DNA of 64,000 bases, from positions 1-64,000 of the forward strand of contig JAPOTJ010000041.1 in assembly GCA_026709225.1 (NCBI GenBank). Direction: 5' to 3'. The notes beneath the pieces are model-generated. The model searched no databases, was not told where the DNA came from, and saw only the letters and a program-made list of their open reading frames with translations. The position numbers were made by a program, and so were the translations under genes. Below, in pieces: positions 8,485 to 16,145 of the stretch. This stretch comes from Gammaproteobacteria bacterium (lineage in GTDB: Bacteria > Pseudomonadota > Gammaproteobacteria > Pseudomonadales > Azotimanducaceae). The first letter of the stretch is position 1; each line of letters begins with the position of its first letter.

Positions 8485-8784
8485 TTAAGACTCCGCAGCG
8501 CCGTTGGCAGGCAGCTTGGCGAGGATTTCCGCTTCGCTTTGGCAGTCAATGATCCAGTCCAAGACTTGCTCGAAGTCCGCCGGCTCGTGCCTGTCCGATA
8601 GATACGCTGTCAGCCCTTCCCCTGCACGGCGCCCGAACTTCCGCGCCGCCTGGCGCCCGAGCCGCGCGCGTTCCGCAGCTCGAAGCTCATGCGTGGCTTG
8701 TTCGATGCCTTGCTCGATGCCTTGTTGCCTGCCTTCCGTCCTGAACTTCTCCTGCGCTTCCGGAAAGATGTCAAATACACTCAT
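8485..8784 (-). CDS. Putative intragenic antitoxin RpnS, copy 1
   Basis: Inside the truncated copy 1 frame, AGGAGG (8790-8795 on the complementary strand) lies five bases before an ATG at 8784. Together they would give a 99-residue protein covering the C-terminal domain (MSVFDIFPEAQEKF...). Known for E. coli Rpn proteins: small RpnS proteins made from internal starts inhibit the full-length toxins, and RpnS dimerises through a helix containing variable four-residue repeats. Here the helix has two GIEQ units. The truncated toxin frame upstream cannot make a nuclease, so this copy could serve purely as an antitoxin. Confidence 0.6.
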   Translation of the reverse strand: MSVFDIFPEAQEKFRTEGRQQGIEQGIEQATHELRAAERARLGRQAARKFGRRAGEGLTAYLSDRHEPADFEQVLDWIIDCQSEAEILAKLPANGAAES

Positions 8785-8907
8785 GGCTACCTCCTCTGGG
8801 TCTGATCCTTTAAATTTCGTCGGCCAGAGCACGTCCCGCACCCAGACCGCCAAGTCCTGGCACAGCGCCTCGTCCTCGTGGATCCACCGCCGCCACGCCT
8901 GCTGCAA
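8485..8907 (-). pseudogene. Rpn copy 1: nuclease domain lost, C-terminal part kept
   Basis: Only the C-terminal 140 residues of an Rpn (PF04754, formerly Transposase_31) protein remain. They align from AWRRWIHEDEALCQDLAVWV to the final LPANGAAES with copies 2 and 4. The PD-(D/E)XK nuclease half is missing. The 3' end of copy 2 (stop at 8925) lies only about 18 bases upstream, so the missing part was probably lost by recombination between tandem copies. The tetrapeptide GIEQ occurs twice. The internal start for a small protein (8784) is intact. Confidence 0.75.
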
Positions 8908-8924
8908 GGCATCCGCCGTCTCGT

Positions 8925-9212
8925 CTATGTTTTCGCTGCGCCGTTAGCGGGCAGCTTCGAGAGAATTTCCGTTTCGCTTCGGCAGTCCACGATCCAATCC
9001 GAGACACGCTCGAGGTCAGCCGATTCATGCACATCCGAAAGATATGCCGTCAGGCTTTCTCCCGCGCCGCGCCCGAACTTCCGCGTCGCCTGGCGGCTCA
9101 GCCTCGCACGTTCCGCAGCTTGAAACTCGTGCGTCGCCTGCTCGATGCCCTGCTGCCTACCTTCCATCCTGAGCTTTTCCTGCGCTTCCGGAAACACGTC
9201 AAATACACTCAT
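8925..9212 (-). CDS. Putative intragenic antitoxin RpnS, copy 2
   Basis: AGGAGG (complement of 9218-9223) precedes an in-frame ATG at 9212 by five bases, at residue 232 of the full-length protein. The product would be 95 residues with a single GIEQ tetrapeptide. The arrangement is the same as in the other three copies. Expression from this start is inferred from the signal and from known E. coli RpnS. Confidence 0.6.
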   Translation of the reverse strand: MSVFDVFPEAQEKLRMEGRQQGIEQATHEFQAAERARLSRQATRKFGRGAGESLTAYLSDVHESADLERVSDWIVDCRSETEILSKLPANGAAKT

Positions 9213-9905
9213 GGTCACCTCCTCTGGGTCTGATCCCTTGAATTTCTCCGGCCAGAGCACATCCCGCACCCAGACCGCCAAGTCCTGGCAGAACGCCTCG
9301 TCCTCATCGATCCACCGCCGCCACGCCTGCTGCAAGATGTCCTTGGTCTCAGCCTCCATGGACGCATCCGCCATCCTCACTATCAGGGACATCCGGCCAT
9401 GCTCGGGCAATTGACTTGACGCCAATTGCCCGGCGTCAAGCAGAAGATAGCACTTCCTCGCGATGAGCGCCAGCAAACCCGGCGGACAGTCCACAACCTG
9501 CGACATGTCATCAACAGCGTGCCACGCCTTGGCACCTGTGTAGAACACGACCGGCAGGATGACCGGGCACTGATTGCCCCTGCGCAGGCAGTCCTCCCAC
9601 ACCATCCCGCATTGCACCATCATCCTTGCTGGCATCGCGAGGTCGGGCGTCGATTGCGCTTCGATCAGCAGCACCACGCGCCGGCCTTCGGCGAGATCGA
9701 ACTCCCACGCGATGTCGGCGCGACGCAGCACGAGCCGCGAATCCACGCGCTCCTCTGGAAACCGCCTCAGCGTCGATGCGTCGAACGCGGGCAGCGTCCC
9801 TTCCGGCAGGCAATTGCGAAGCAAATCCGCCACCACCCCGACATGCGCGAACAGTCTCTTCGCGATGCGGTCGTGGCCTTCGCGTATGTCCGTCTCGTCT
9901 GCCAT
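8925..9905 (-). CDS. Rpn copy 2: full-length PD-(D/E)XK nuclease
   Basis: From MADETDIREG (start 9905) the protein is 326 residues. The nuclease core is visible as RRADIAWEFD, VVLLIEAQS with Asp64, Glu82 and Gln84, the D...ExQ pattern typical of Rpn/YhgA-like proteins. These nucleases cut DNA, have been linked to RecA-independent recombination and phage defence, and are toxic when unregulated. The C-terminal domain has one GIEQ unit. An open frame continues upstream for 17 codons, but the conserved start shared with copy 4 is MADETD. A CCCTCGCGAGGG palindrome lies 18-29 bases upstream of the start. Confidence 0.85.
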   Translation of the reverse strand: MADETDIREGHDRIAKRLFAHVGVVADLLRNCLPEGTLPAFDASTLRRFPEERVDSRLVLRRADIAWEFDLAEGRRVVLLIEAQSTPDLAMPARMMVQCGMVWEDCLRRGNQCPVILPVVFYTGAKAWHAVDDMSQVVDCPPGLLALIARKCYLLLDAGQLASSQLPEHGRMSLIVRMADASMEAETKDILQQAWRRWIDEDEAFCQDLAVWVRDVLWPEKFKGSDPEEVTMSVFDVFPEAQEKLRMEGRQQGIEQATHEFQAAERARLSRQATRKFGRGAGESLTAYLSDVHESADLERVSDWIVDCRSETEILSKLPANGAAKT

Positions 9906-9922
9906 GCGAACACTCTGGCAAA

Positions 9923-9934
9923 CCCTCGCGAGGG
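9923..9934. promoter_or_regulatory. Palindrome upstream of rpn copy 2
   Basis: CCCTCGCGAGGG is a perfect 12-bp palindrome just upstream of the conserved ATG of rpn copy 2. The matching site before copy 4 (about 12210-12221) is CCTTCGCGAGGG, with one change that breaks one pair. It may be an operator or a structure in the leader mRNA. Confidence 0.3.
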
Positions 9935-9971
9935 GCGTGTTGCGACATTTGCCCAAACTCTTGTAGGCAAT

Positions 9972-10148
9972 GTCGCTTCGCTTTGTGGGGTGCAGCTTAC
10001 CGGCGCATAGACCGCCGCTTGGCTGCGATTTGCCGAGGAACTAATTTGCCTTGTTTACGCGAAGGTTGGGAGCATCCGTGCGCTTTCCCTTTGTCTACGG
10101 TCTCGTCTAAGTTCCCGCTGCGCCGTTGGCTGGCAACTTCGCAAGAAT
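9972..10148. repeat. Intercopy direct repeat A of the Rpn array
   Basis: This stretch, from the region upstream of rpn copy 2 into the 3' end of rpn copy 3, is nearly identical to 11049-11229. Shared blocks include TTCGCTTTGTGGG, CAGCTTACCGGCGCATA, TTGGGAGCATCCGTGCGC and the following 60 or so bases. It shows that the array grew by unequal recombination of a unit containing gene plus spacer. Confidence 0.75.
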
Positions 10149-10406
10149 CTCCGCTTCGCTTTGGCAGTCAACAATCCAGTCCGAAACGCGCTCGAAATCC
10201 GATGCCTGATCCAAGTCTGAGAGATGCGCTGCAAGGTTGTCGCCCACGCGTCGTCCAAATTTGCGAGTGGCTAGACGGCCGAGCAGCGCACGCTCTTCTT
10301 CCCGCAGTTCCTCTCTCACTTCTTGCCGCATCTCTTGACGCATTTCTTGACGCATCTCTTGACGCATTTCTTCCGCAATTTCTGGAAAATCGTCTAGCAA
10401 ATTCAT
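10107..10406 (-). CDS. Putative intragenic antitoxin RpnS, copy 3
   Basis: AGGAGG (complement of 10412-10417) precedes an in-frame ATG at 10406 by five bases; the product would be 99 residues (MNLLDDFPEIAEEMRQ...). Although this copy has diverged strongly in sequence, the internal Shine-Dalgarno and ATG are preserved at the same place. The repeat unit is EMRQ, about four copies. A different repeat motif would favour self-dimerisation and hence specificity for its own Rpn. Confidence 0.6.
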   Translation of the reverse strand: MNLLDDFPEIAEEMRQEMRQEMRQEMRQEVREELREEERALLGRLATRKFGRRVGDNLAAHLSDLDQASDFERVSDWIVDCQSEAEILAKLPANGAAGT

Positions 10407-11030
10407 AAGCACCTCCTTTGGGTCTGCTTCTCTAAATCTTGTCGGCCAAAGCACCCTGTATGCCCACAACGTCATGTCCCGGCAAAACTCTCGATCCTCA
10501 AGGCCCCATCGCTGCTTCGTAAGCGCCAAAACGTCCAACGTCTCAGCCGCTCCGGGCGCGCTCGCCATCCTGACTATCAGGGACATCCGGCCTTGCTCAT
10601 GCAATTGACTTGAAGACAACTGCTCGGCATCAAGCAGAAGATAGCACTTCTTCGGCGCGAACGCCAACAGCCCGGCAGGAGAGTTCAAAACCTGCGACAG
10701 GTCGTCAGCGGCGTTCCATTTGGCACGCCCGGTATAGAACACCACCGGCAGGATTGTAGGCAATGGAGCCTTCTTGCGTTGGTGGTCTTCCCACACCATG
10801 CAGCACTGCATCATCATCCGTGATGCCATGGCTTCGTCGGGTGTGGACTGCGCTTCGATCAGCAGCACCACGCGGGAGCCTTCTACGAGCTTGAATTCCC
10901 GTGCGATGTCGGCGCGCCGCAGGGTGAGTCTTGAATCCACCCGCTCCTCTGGAAACCGTCTCAGCGTTGATGTGTCGAACGCCGGCAGCGTCCCATCTGG
11001 AAGGCAATTCCGAAGCAGGTCCGCCACCAC
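10107..11030 (-). pseudogene. Rpn copy 3: N-terminally truncated
   Basis: The frame begins, after an upstream stop codon, with codons for KAKRLFAHVGVVADLL. The first 15 or so residues present in copies 2 and 4 (MADETDIREGHDRI) are gone, and only GTG codons at about 11030-11033 could start it. The junction reads TCGCTTCGC, a sequence that flanks the missing piece in the other copies, so a deletion between short direct repeats explains it. The catalytic D...EAQ core remains. This is the most diverged copy; its C-terminal helix has tandem EMRQ units (MRQEMRQEMRQEMRQ) in place of GIEQ. Confidence 0.7.
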
Positions 11031-11048
11031 CCCGACATGCGCAAACAG

Positions 11049-11229
11049 TCGCTTCGCTTTGTGGGATACAGCTTACCGGCGCATAAAGCGCCGCTTGGCC
11101 ACAATTTACCGAGGAGCAAACTTGCCGTGTTTACGCGAGGATAGGGTTGGGAGCATCCGTGCGCTTTCCCTTTGTCTACGGTCTCGTCTAAGTTCCCGCT
11201 GCGCCGTTGGCTGGCAACTTCGCAAGAAT
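11049..11229. repeat. Intercopy direct repeat B of the Rpn array
   Basis: Partner of the repeat at 9972-10148. It spans the truncated 5' junction of rpn copy 3 and the 3' end of copy 4. Differences are a few substitutions and a four-base length change. Confidence 0.75.
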
Positions 11230-11499
11230 TTCCGTTTCGCTTTGGCAGTCCACGATCCAATCCGAGACGCGCTCGAGGTCAGCCGATTCATGCACATCCG
11301 AAAGATACGCCGTCAGGCTTTCTCCTGCGCCGCGCCCGAACTTCCGCGTCGCCTGGCGCCCGAGCCGCGCACGTTCCTCGGCTCGAAGCTCGTGCGTGGC
11401 TTGTTCGATGCCCTGCTCTATGCCTTGCTCTATGCCTTGCTGCCTGCCTTCCATCCTGAACTTTTCCTGCGCTTCGGGAAACATGTCAAATAGACTCAT
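11188..11499 (-). CDS. Putative intragenic antitoxin RpnS, copy 4
   Basis: AGGAGG (complement of 11505-11510) precedes an in-frame ATG at 11499 by five bases, again at residue 232 of the full-length protein. The product would be 103 residues with three GIEQ units. Confidence 0.6.
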   Translation of the reverse strand: MSLFDMFPEAQEKFRMEGRQQGIEQGIEQGIEQATHELRAEERARLGRQATRKFGRGAGESLTAYLSDVHESADLERVSDWIVDCQSETEILAKLPANGAAGT

Positions 11500-12192
11500 G
11501 GTCACCTCCTCTGGGTCTGATCCCCTAAATTTTTCCGGCCAGAGCACATCCCGCACCCAGACCGCCAAGTCTCGGCAAAACGCCTCGTCCTCGTGGATCC
11601 ATCGCCGCAATGCCAGCTTCAATGCGTCCACCGTCTCAGCCTTCTTAGGCGCACTCGCCATCCTCACGATCAGGGACATCCGCCCCTGTTCAGGCAATTG
11701 ACTTGACGCCAATTGCGCTGCGTCAAGCAGAAGATAGCACTTCCTCGCCGTCAGCGCCAGCAGACCCGGCGGACAGTCCACGACCTCTGACAGGTCATCG
11801 GCGGCGCGCCACTCCGTGGCGCCCGTGTAGAACACGACCGGCAGGATGACTGGACACCGATTGCCCCTGCGCAGGCAGTCCTCCCACACCATCCCGCATT
11901 GCACCATCATTCTCGCTGGCATGGCGAGGTCAGGCGTCGACTGCGCCTCGATCAACAGCACCACTCGCGAGCCTTCGGCGAGATCAAACTCCCATGCGAT
12001 GTCGGCGCGCCGCAGGAAGAGCCGCGAATCCACCCGCTCCTCTGGAAACCGTCTCAGCGTTGATGTGTCGAACGCCGGCAGCGTCCCATCTGGAAGGCAA
12101 TTCCGAAGCAGGTCCGCCACCACGTCCGCGTGCGCGAACAATCGCTTCGCGATGCGGTCGTGGCCTTCGCGTATGTCCGTCTCGTCTGCCAT
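11188..12192 (-). CDS. Rpn copy 4: full-length PD-(D/E)XK nuclease
   Basis: From MADETDIREG (start 12192) the protein is 334 residues and very similar to copy 2, with the same RRADIAWEFD...LLIEAQS core. The C-terminal helix has three GIEQ tetrapeptides, against one in copy 2 and two in copy 1. It lies 92 bases downstream of the PaaI thioesterase gene on the same strand. Copies 2 and 4 also share their upstream DNA for about 70 bases. The longer open frame to 12345 is not supported by conservation. Confidence 0.85.
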   Translation of the reverse strand: MADETDIREGHDRIAKRLFAHADVVADLLRNCLPDGTLPAFDTSTLRRFPEERVDSRLFLRRADIAWEFDLAEGSRVVLLIEAQSTPDLAMPARMMVQCGMVWEDCLRRGNRCPVILPVVFYTGATEWRAADDLSEVVDCPPGLLALTARKCYLLLDAAQLASSQLPEQGRMSLIVRMASAPKKAETVDALKLALRRWIHEDEAFCRDLAVWVRDVLWPEKFRGSDPEEVTMSLFDMFPEAQEKFRMEGRQQGIEQGIEQGIEQATHELRAEERARLGRQATRKFGRGAGESLTAYLSDVHESADLERVSDWIVDCQSETEILAKLPANGAAGT

Positions 12193-12284
12193 GCGAACAC
12201 TCTGGCAAACCTTCGCGAGGGGCGTGTTGCGACATTTGCCCAACCTCTTGTAGGCGATGTCGCTTGGCCTTGTGAGGCATCGGC

Positions 12285-12692
12285 CTACCGGCGCATGAAG
12301 CGTCCTTCCGCGCTCGCCACAAGCTGTCCGCCTTCCACCATGCACGCGCTCGCTTGCATGATCTTGAGTCGCCCCTTGGCTTCAACCTGTCTCGCCTGCA
12401 AAGCCACCGGCGTGCCAATCGGCAGGCTCGCGCCATAGCGAATCTGCATTCGCGCCGTCACCACCACCTGCCCTTGCAGAAAGTGATAATTGGCCATGAC
12501 ATCGTCGAGCAGGCTGAAGATGATGCCGCCATGCGTCATACTGTCGTAGCCGCTATGTTCTATAGCAGGCGTGAATTCGGCGCGGCACACTTGGCTCTCG
12601 CCTTCGGACTCGAGGCGGAACTTGACTTTGAGTCCGATCGGATTGTTCGGGCCGCAGACGAAACAATGATTGGCTGGCGTGTCTAACCGCAT
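12285..12692 (-). CDS. PaaI-family hotdog thioesterase
   Basis: The 135-residue product begins RLDTPANHCFVCGPNNPIGL, a hallmark of one PaaI subgroup. It continues to HSGYDSMTHGGIIFSLLDD, where the HGG and the following Asp form the active site of hotdog-fold thioesterases. The enzyme hydrolyses acyl-CoA, probably short-chain or aromatic; the substrate is not specified by the sequence. I chose the second Met (MRLDTPAN) over MLQAMRL because homology starts there. It is divergent from the Nudix gene at 12735. Confidence 0.85.
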   Translation of the reverse strand: MRLDTPANHCFVCGPNNPIGLKVKFRLESEGESQVCRAEFTPAIEHSGYDSMTHGGIIFSLLDDVMANYHFLQGQVVVTARMQIRYGASLPIGTPVALQARQVEAKGRLKIMQASACMVEGGQLVASAEGRFMRR

Positions 12693-12734
12693 AGCTTGCA
12701 ACAACGACGAGGCTCAAAAGCCGCATTCTGGGAC

Positions 12735-13421
12735 ATGAGAGGACTGATCGACAAGCTTGACCGTATTCTTGGCGCGCCACTCGATCCGGCGGACACCAAC
12801 GGGGAGATGCTTGCCGGCGTGTCGGTCGCATTGCGCGAGCAGCCGGAAGCCGACTTTGAAGCCCTCTTTATTCGTCGCAGCGTCCGCGAAGACGACCCTT
12901 GGTCGGGCCACATGGCGTTCCCGGGCGGGCGCTTTGACGATGGCGACCACTCACTAAAACATACCGCGATCCGCGAAACCCACGAGGAGATCGGCCTCGA
13001 TCTCGTCACGTTCGGGGAGTATCTCGGCGCGCTTGCGCCGCTCGAACCCATGCGCTCGACACCGCCTCGCAACCTCATCATCGAGCCGCACTTCTTCTTG
13101 CTGCGAGAGACCCCGGACCTGACCCTCGACCATTGGGAAGTTGCCGAGGCCATGTGGCTACCCTTAGCGCCAATGCTGAGCGGCGAGACGCACACCGCCA
13201 CCGAGTATTTTTTTGACGGACGCGCACGCCGCTTTCCGAGCTTTTCAACGCCGGGCGATCAGCCGATCTGGGGGTTGACGTACCGCATCCTAGAAACTCT
13301 ATTTGAGCTCGTCGACCCGCACTTCAAACCGCTCGACCTCTCGAAGGCCGACTTGGTCACCGACCTCGACGGGCAAGTCTCCCATGCGATAATTCAAGGT
13401 GTTCGGTCTGAACGCTTATGA
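12735..13421 (+). CDS. Nudix hydrolase, CoA pyrophosphatase-like
   Basis: The 228-residue protein (from ATG 12735) has a complete Nudix box, GGRFDDGDHSLKHTAIRETH followed by EEIGL, at about residues 64-88. It is preceded by HMAFPGG, typical of NudL-type CoA/ADP-ribose pyrophosphatases. Such enzymes cleave nucleoside diphosphates linked to another moiety, using Mg2+ bound by the box glutamates. The frame is open to a TTG at 12696, but that would overlap the divergent thioesterase start. Substrate preference cannot be proven here. Confidence 0.8.
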   Translation: MRGLIDKLDRILGAPLDPADTNGEMLAGVSVALREQPEADFEALFIRRSVREDDPWSGHMAFPGGRFDDGDHSLKHTAIRETHEEIGLDLVTFGEYLGALAPLEPMRSTPPRNLIIEPHFFLLRETPDLTLDHWEVAEAMWLPLAPMLSGETHTATEYFFDGRARRFPSFSTPGDQPIWGLTYRILETLFELVDPHFKPLDLSKADLVTDLDGQVSHAIIQGVRSERL

Positions 13422-13458
13422 GGGACGCTTGGTTCATAACGCAGCGGGCAGCATACAG

Positions 13459-14670
13459 ATGAGAAGGTTTGATCCCACGCCTCTACAACACTTCATCGCG
13501 AACAAAGATCGCGATAAGCCGATCCTCTTCGCGGGACGAGCGACTGAAATCGCAGCCGTCAATGATGCGATCAAGGCGGTCAAACGAGGCTCTGTCGCAG
13601 GCCAAACACTCCTCTTTACTGGGGCGCCGGGTGCTGGCAAAACCGCATTGCTTCGGCATCTGCAATTACATTTGACGGACTGCCGATCAGCGTCATTCCC
13701 CGCACATGCACTGAGCGACCCTCGCCAAGTCGTCATCGACATCATCTCGCAAATCGACCCGAAGACAGGCGAGACACTCAACCGTTCGACCACGACGGCA
13801 TTTCACGGCGAGGCTGGCGCCAGCCCGTTGAAAGTGGGCGGCGCGTATTCCAAAACAGAGTCCAGGCCAACGCTGTCATCGCTGCGGGCATTCGCTCAGA
13901 GCATACGCCCCGATATCTTGAAGTCCCCAATCGTTCTGTTTATGGATGAGGCGCAGAACGCGGAGGCTGATTTAGCGAACACTCAGCGAAGCTCTCTATT
14001 GCAAGACCTCCATGAGGGACAAAGTGGTCCCTTTCTGCTCATTGCCGGCGGCTTGAGTCAAAGTTTGGGGCGATTTTCGGAGCTTGGCATTTCCCGGTTC
14101 GCCACCAATAGCGTTCTCGCTCTTGGGTGCTTGACGCCGCATGATGTTCGCGAAGTTGTGGAACGCTTCTTTGTTACCTCGGATTTTGGCATTCAGGTTG
14201 GTTCATCACATCTTCAAGAATCATGGCTCGCAGCCATCATGGATGAATCCAAGGGATGGCCTCAACACTTGACCAACACGCTCATCAGTGCTGCCGAAGA
14301 GATCATTCGCGCGAATGGCATCCTCGAACACGCGAATCTAGAATCTGCGTTAGCAGAGTCACGCCGCCGGCGGGAAGATTATTATGCTCAAAGGCAGGGC
14401 GATATCCCGATAGAGCTGATCGCAGAGGTGTTTTCGATCATGCCGAACAGCGGGGGTGCGACATTCAACCAAATTGATGATGCGATAGATACCGCGTATC
14501 GCAGGTTTCCAAAAACAGCAAAGAAGCTATCTCAAGATGCGGCTTACATAACGCTGTTGAACAGAGGGCTGTTGCAAGAGTGCAGGGCGAGGCATTTTGA
14601 TGCGCCCATCCCGTCCATGCGAGACTTTATCGACCGAGAGGCACGCAAAGAGGGCTGGCGACCGGCCTGA
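13459..14670 (+). CDS. AAA+ / TniB-like ATP-binding protein, paralogue
   Basis: This 403-residue ATPase has LFAGR upstream of Walker A GAPGAGKT (residues 55-62) and Walker B IVLFMDEAQNAE. It ends with the PIPSMRDFI motif also seen, as PIPSLRTHL, in the ATPase at 3269-4573. The two are clearly paralogous across most of their length. It lies just downstream of the Nudix gene on the same strand and convergent to the Hsp70 gene. The PIPSMRDFI-like tail may be a binding peptide. Function unknown. Confidence 0.7.
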   Translation: MRRFDPTPLQHFIANKDRDKPILFAGRATEIAAVNDAIKAVKRGSVAGQTLLFTGAPGAGKTALLRHLQLHLTDCRSASFPAHALSDPRQVVIDIISQIDPKTGETLNRSTTTAFHGEAGASPLKVGGAYSKTESRPTLSSLRAFAQSIRPDILKSPIVLFMDEAQNAEADLANTQRSSLLQDLHEGQSGPFLLIAGGLSQSLGRFSELGISRFATNSVLALGCLTPHDVREVVERFFVTSDFGIQVGSSHLQESWLAAIMDESKGWPQHLTNTLISAAEEIIRANGILEHANLESALAESRRRREDYYAQRQGDIPIELIAEVFSIMPNSGGATFNQIDDAIDTAYRRFPKTAKKLSQDAAYITLLNRGLLQECRARHFDAPIPSMRDFIDREARKEGWRPA

Positions 14671-14699
14671 GAACAGGGAGCGGGCGAAGGCCGATCTCG

Positions 14700-16112
14700 T
14701 CACCGAGAAGCCATCTGCCGCTGGTAGCTGAGAATCGCTAAGCCCTTGGAGACGCTGCCGAAGGTGTCATGCCGCACGACGCGCCCGGGGAAGAAGCAAT
14801 CCAAGAGGTCAATCACCGCCGGAATCTCCGACGAACCGCCGGTTCTGAGCACGAGGTCAATCGCATCGCTTCGCAGCCCGGCAAGCTCAAGCGTGCGATG
14901 CACGGCCTCGGAAAAGCTCTCAAGCGTTTCGTCAATGATCCATTCAAACTCGCTGCGCGTAACGGCAAGTGAGAGATCGATCTCAGGAATGTCGAGCATG
15001 GCCTCATTCGAACTCGACAAGGCAATCTTGCAGTCTCCCACGGCTTGGAACACCAGAAACCCGAGGTTCTGGCGCACATAGTCCTTGAGCCGCTCAAACG
15101 CCATCACATCGTCCGCTTCGCCGCCGCCTTGAATGGCTTGTTCAATGAGCGTCGTGAAGCGATTTTGATTGAGTTGATGCGAAACCGCCCAGTTGAGCAG
15201 GAGCGGCGCGAAATCTTCAAACGGGAAACGAGATCGGGACTCACCTAGTCCCTTGTGATGTTCTGTTCGCTTGTTCCAATGCTGTCCTTCGCCGATCAAG
15301 GGAAAGACAAGCTTGCGCAGCAGTTGCTGATCGATGTGATTGCCGCCCAAGCCGAGGCCGTGCGTGGCGACCACTTCAAAGCCGTTGGCGCTATGCTTCA
15401 TCACGCACAGGTCGAGCGTGCCGCCGCCGAAGTCAACGGTCAGCACATGTTGCACGCCATCGCTTGAACGGCCGTGCAGGTAGCTTGTCGCCGCCGCCAC
15501 AGGCTCCTCGACAAACTCATGGTTCGGGATGCCCGCAAATTGAAGTCCATCGACCATCCGCTGCAGCGCCGTTTGATTACGCAGTTCGCCGCGTCCTTCG
15601 TAGTTGACAGGCCGACCAACGCACACCGCCACGTCAAGCGCGGCCTCGCGTTCAATGCGTTCACGCATCGCCTTGAGTATCGGCGTGATCAACGCAGTCA
15701 GGCGAAAATTGCGCTCAAAGACCGCGAGCCGCGGCGTTCGCTCATCGCCGAGCAGGCGCTTGACGCCCATGAACAAGCGCCCTTTGAGGCCAGCGTCTTC
15801 CATGGCCGGGCCATAAATCGGGCGACCGCGCGTCGCGAGTGGCGCAGTGCTGCCGGGGCCAATCGGCGTGTGCCATTCGCTTTCTTCGCCGATGACTTCG
15901 GGGATGAACTCGACGGTCCTGCCAGTGTTGTCAGCGACATAGGTCAAAATTGCGCTTTCGCCTGTGAGCACTTGAAAGCGCCGGTCAAGATAAGTTGCGG
16001 ACGGCATGATCTCGCGCTCTTCGTCGAGTGTGATCTGACGAACGCCGGACTCGTCGCACACAGCCGCCGAAGAGTTGGTGGTGCCGAAATCTATGCCAAT
16101 GCCAAGTGCCAC
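14700..16112 (-). CDS. Hsp70-family ATPase (YegD-like)
   Basis: The 470-residue protein has the Hsp70/actin phosphate-1 motif GIGIDFGTTNSS at the start and phosphate-2 LTVDFGGGTLDL at about residue 228. The adenosine motif LRTGGSSEIPAV lies near the end. It consists only of the nucleotide-binding domain and lacks the substrate-binding domain and EEVD-like tail of DnaK, as in the YegD subfamily. It follows the CoA transferase by 33 bases, so msrA, CoA transferase and this gene form a probable operon. Role in protein quality control is an inference. Confidence 0.85.
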   Translation of the reverse strand: MALGIGIDFGTTNSSAAVCDESGVRQITLDEEREIMPSATYLDRRFQVLTGESAILTYVADNTGRTVEFIPEVIGEESEWHTPIGPGSTAPLATRGRPIYGPAMEDAGLKGRLFMGVKRLLGDERTPRLAVFERNFRLTALITPILKAMRERIEREAALDVAVCVGRPVNYEGRGELRNQTALQRMVDGLQFAGIPNHEFVEEPVAAATSYLHGRSSDGVQHVLTVDFGGGTLDLCVMKHSANGFEVVATHGLGLGGNHIDQQLLRKLVFPLIGEGQHWNKRTEHHKGLGESRSRFPFEDFAPLLLNWAVSHQLNQNRFTTLIEQAIQGGGEADDVMAFERLKDYVRQNLGFLVFQAVGDCKIALSSSNEAMLDIPEIDLSLAVTRSEFEWIIDETLESFSEAVHRTLELAGLRSDAIDLVLRTGGSSEIPAVIDLLDCFFPGRVVRHDTFGSVSKGLAILSYQRQMASR

Positions 16113-16145
16113 GATGCGTCGTGTCGAATTGAAGCGAGCGCCGGC

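Noticed and set aside
8485-12345. Transposase annotation for the Rpn genes
   Set aside because: PF04754 was once named Transposase_31, but there is no DDE core, no terminal inverted repeats and no target duplication here. The proteins are PD-(D/E)XK nucleases.
13459-14670. IS or Tn7-like TniB function for the ATPase
   Set aside because: No TniA/TnsB-type transposase or TniQ lies nearby, so a transposition role is not supported although the ATPase fold is related.
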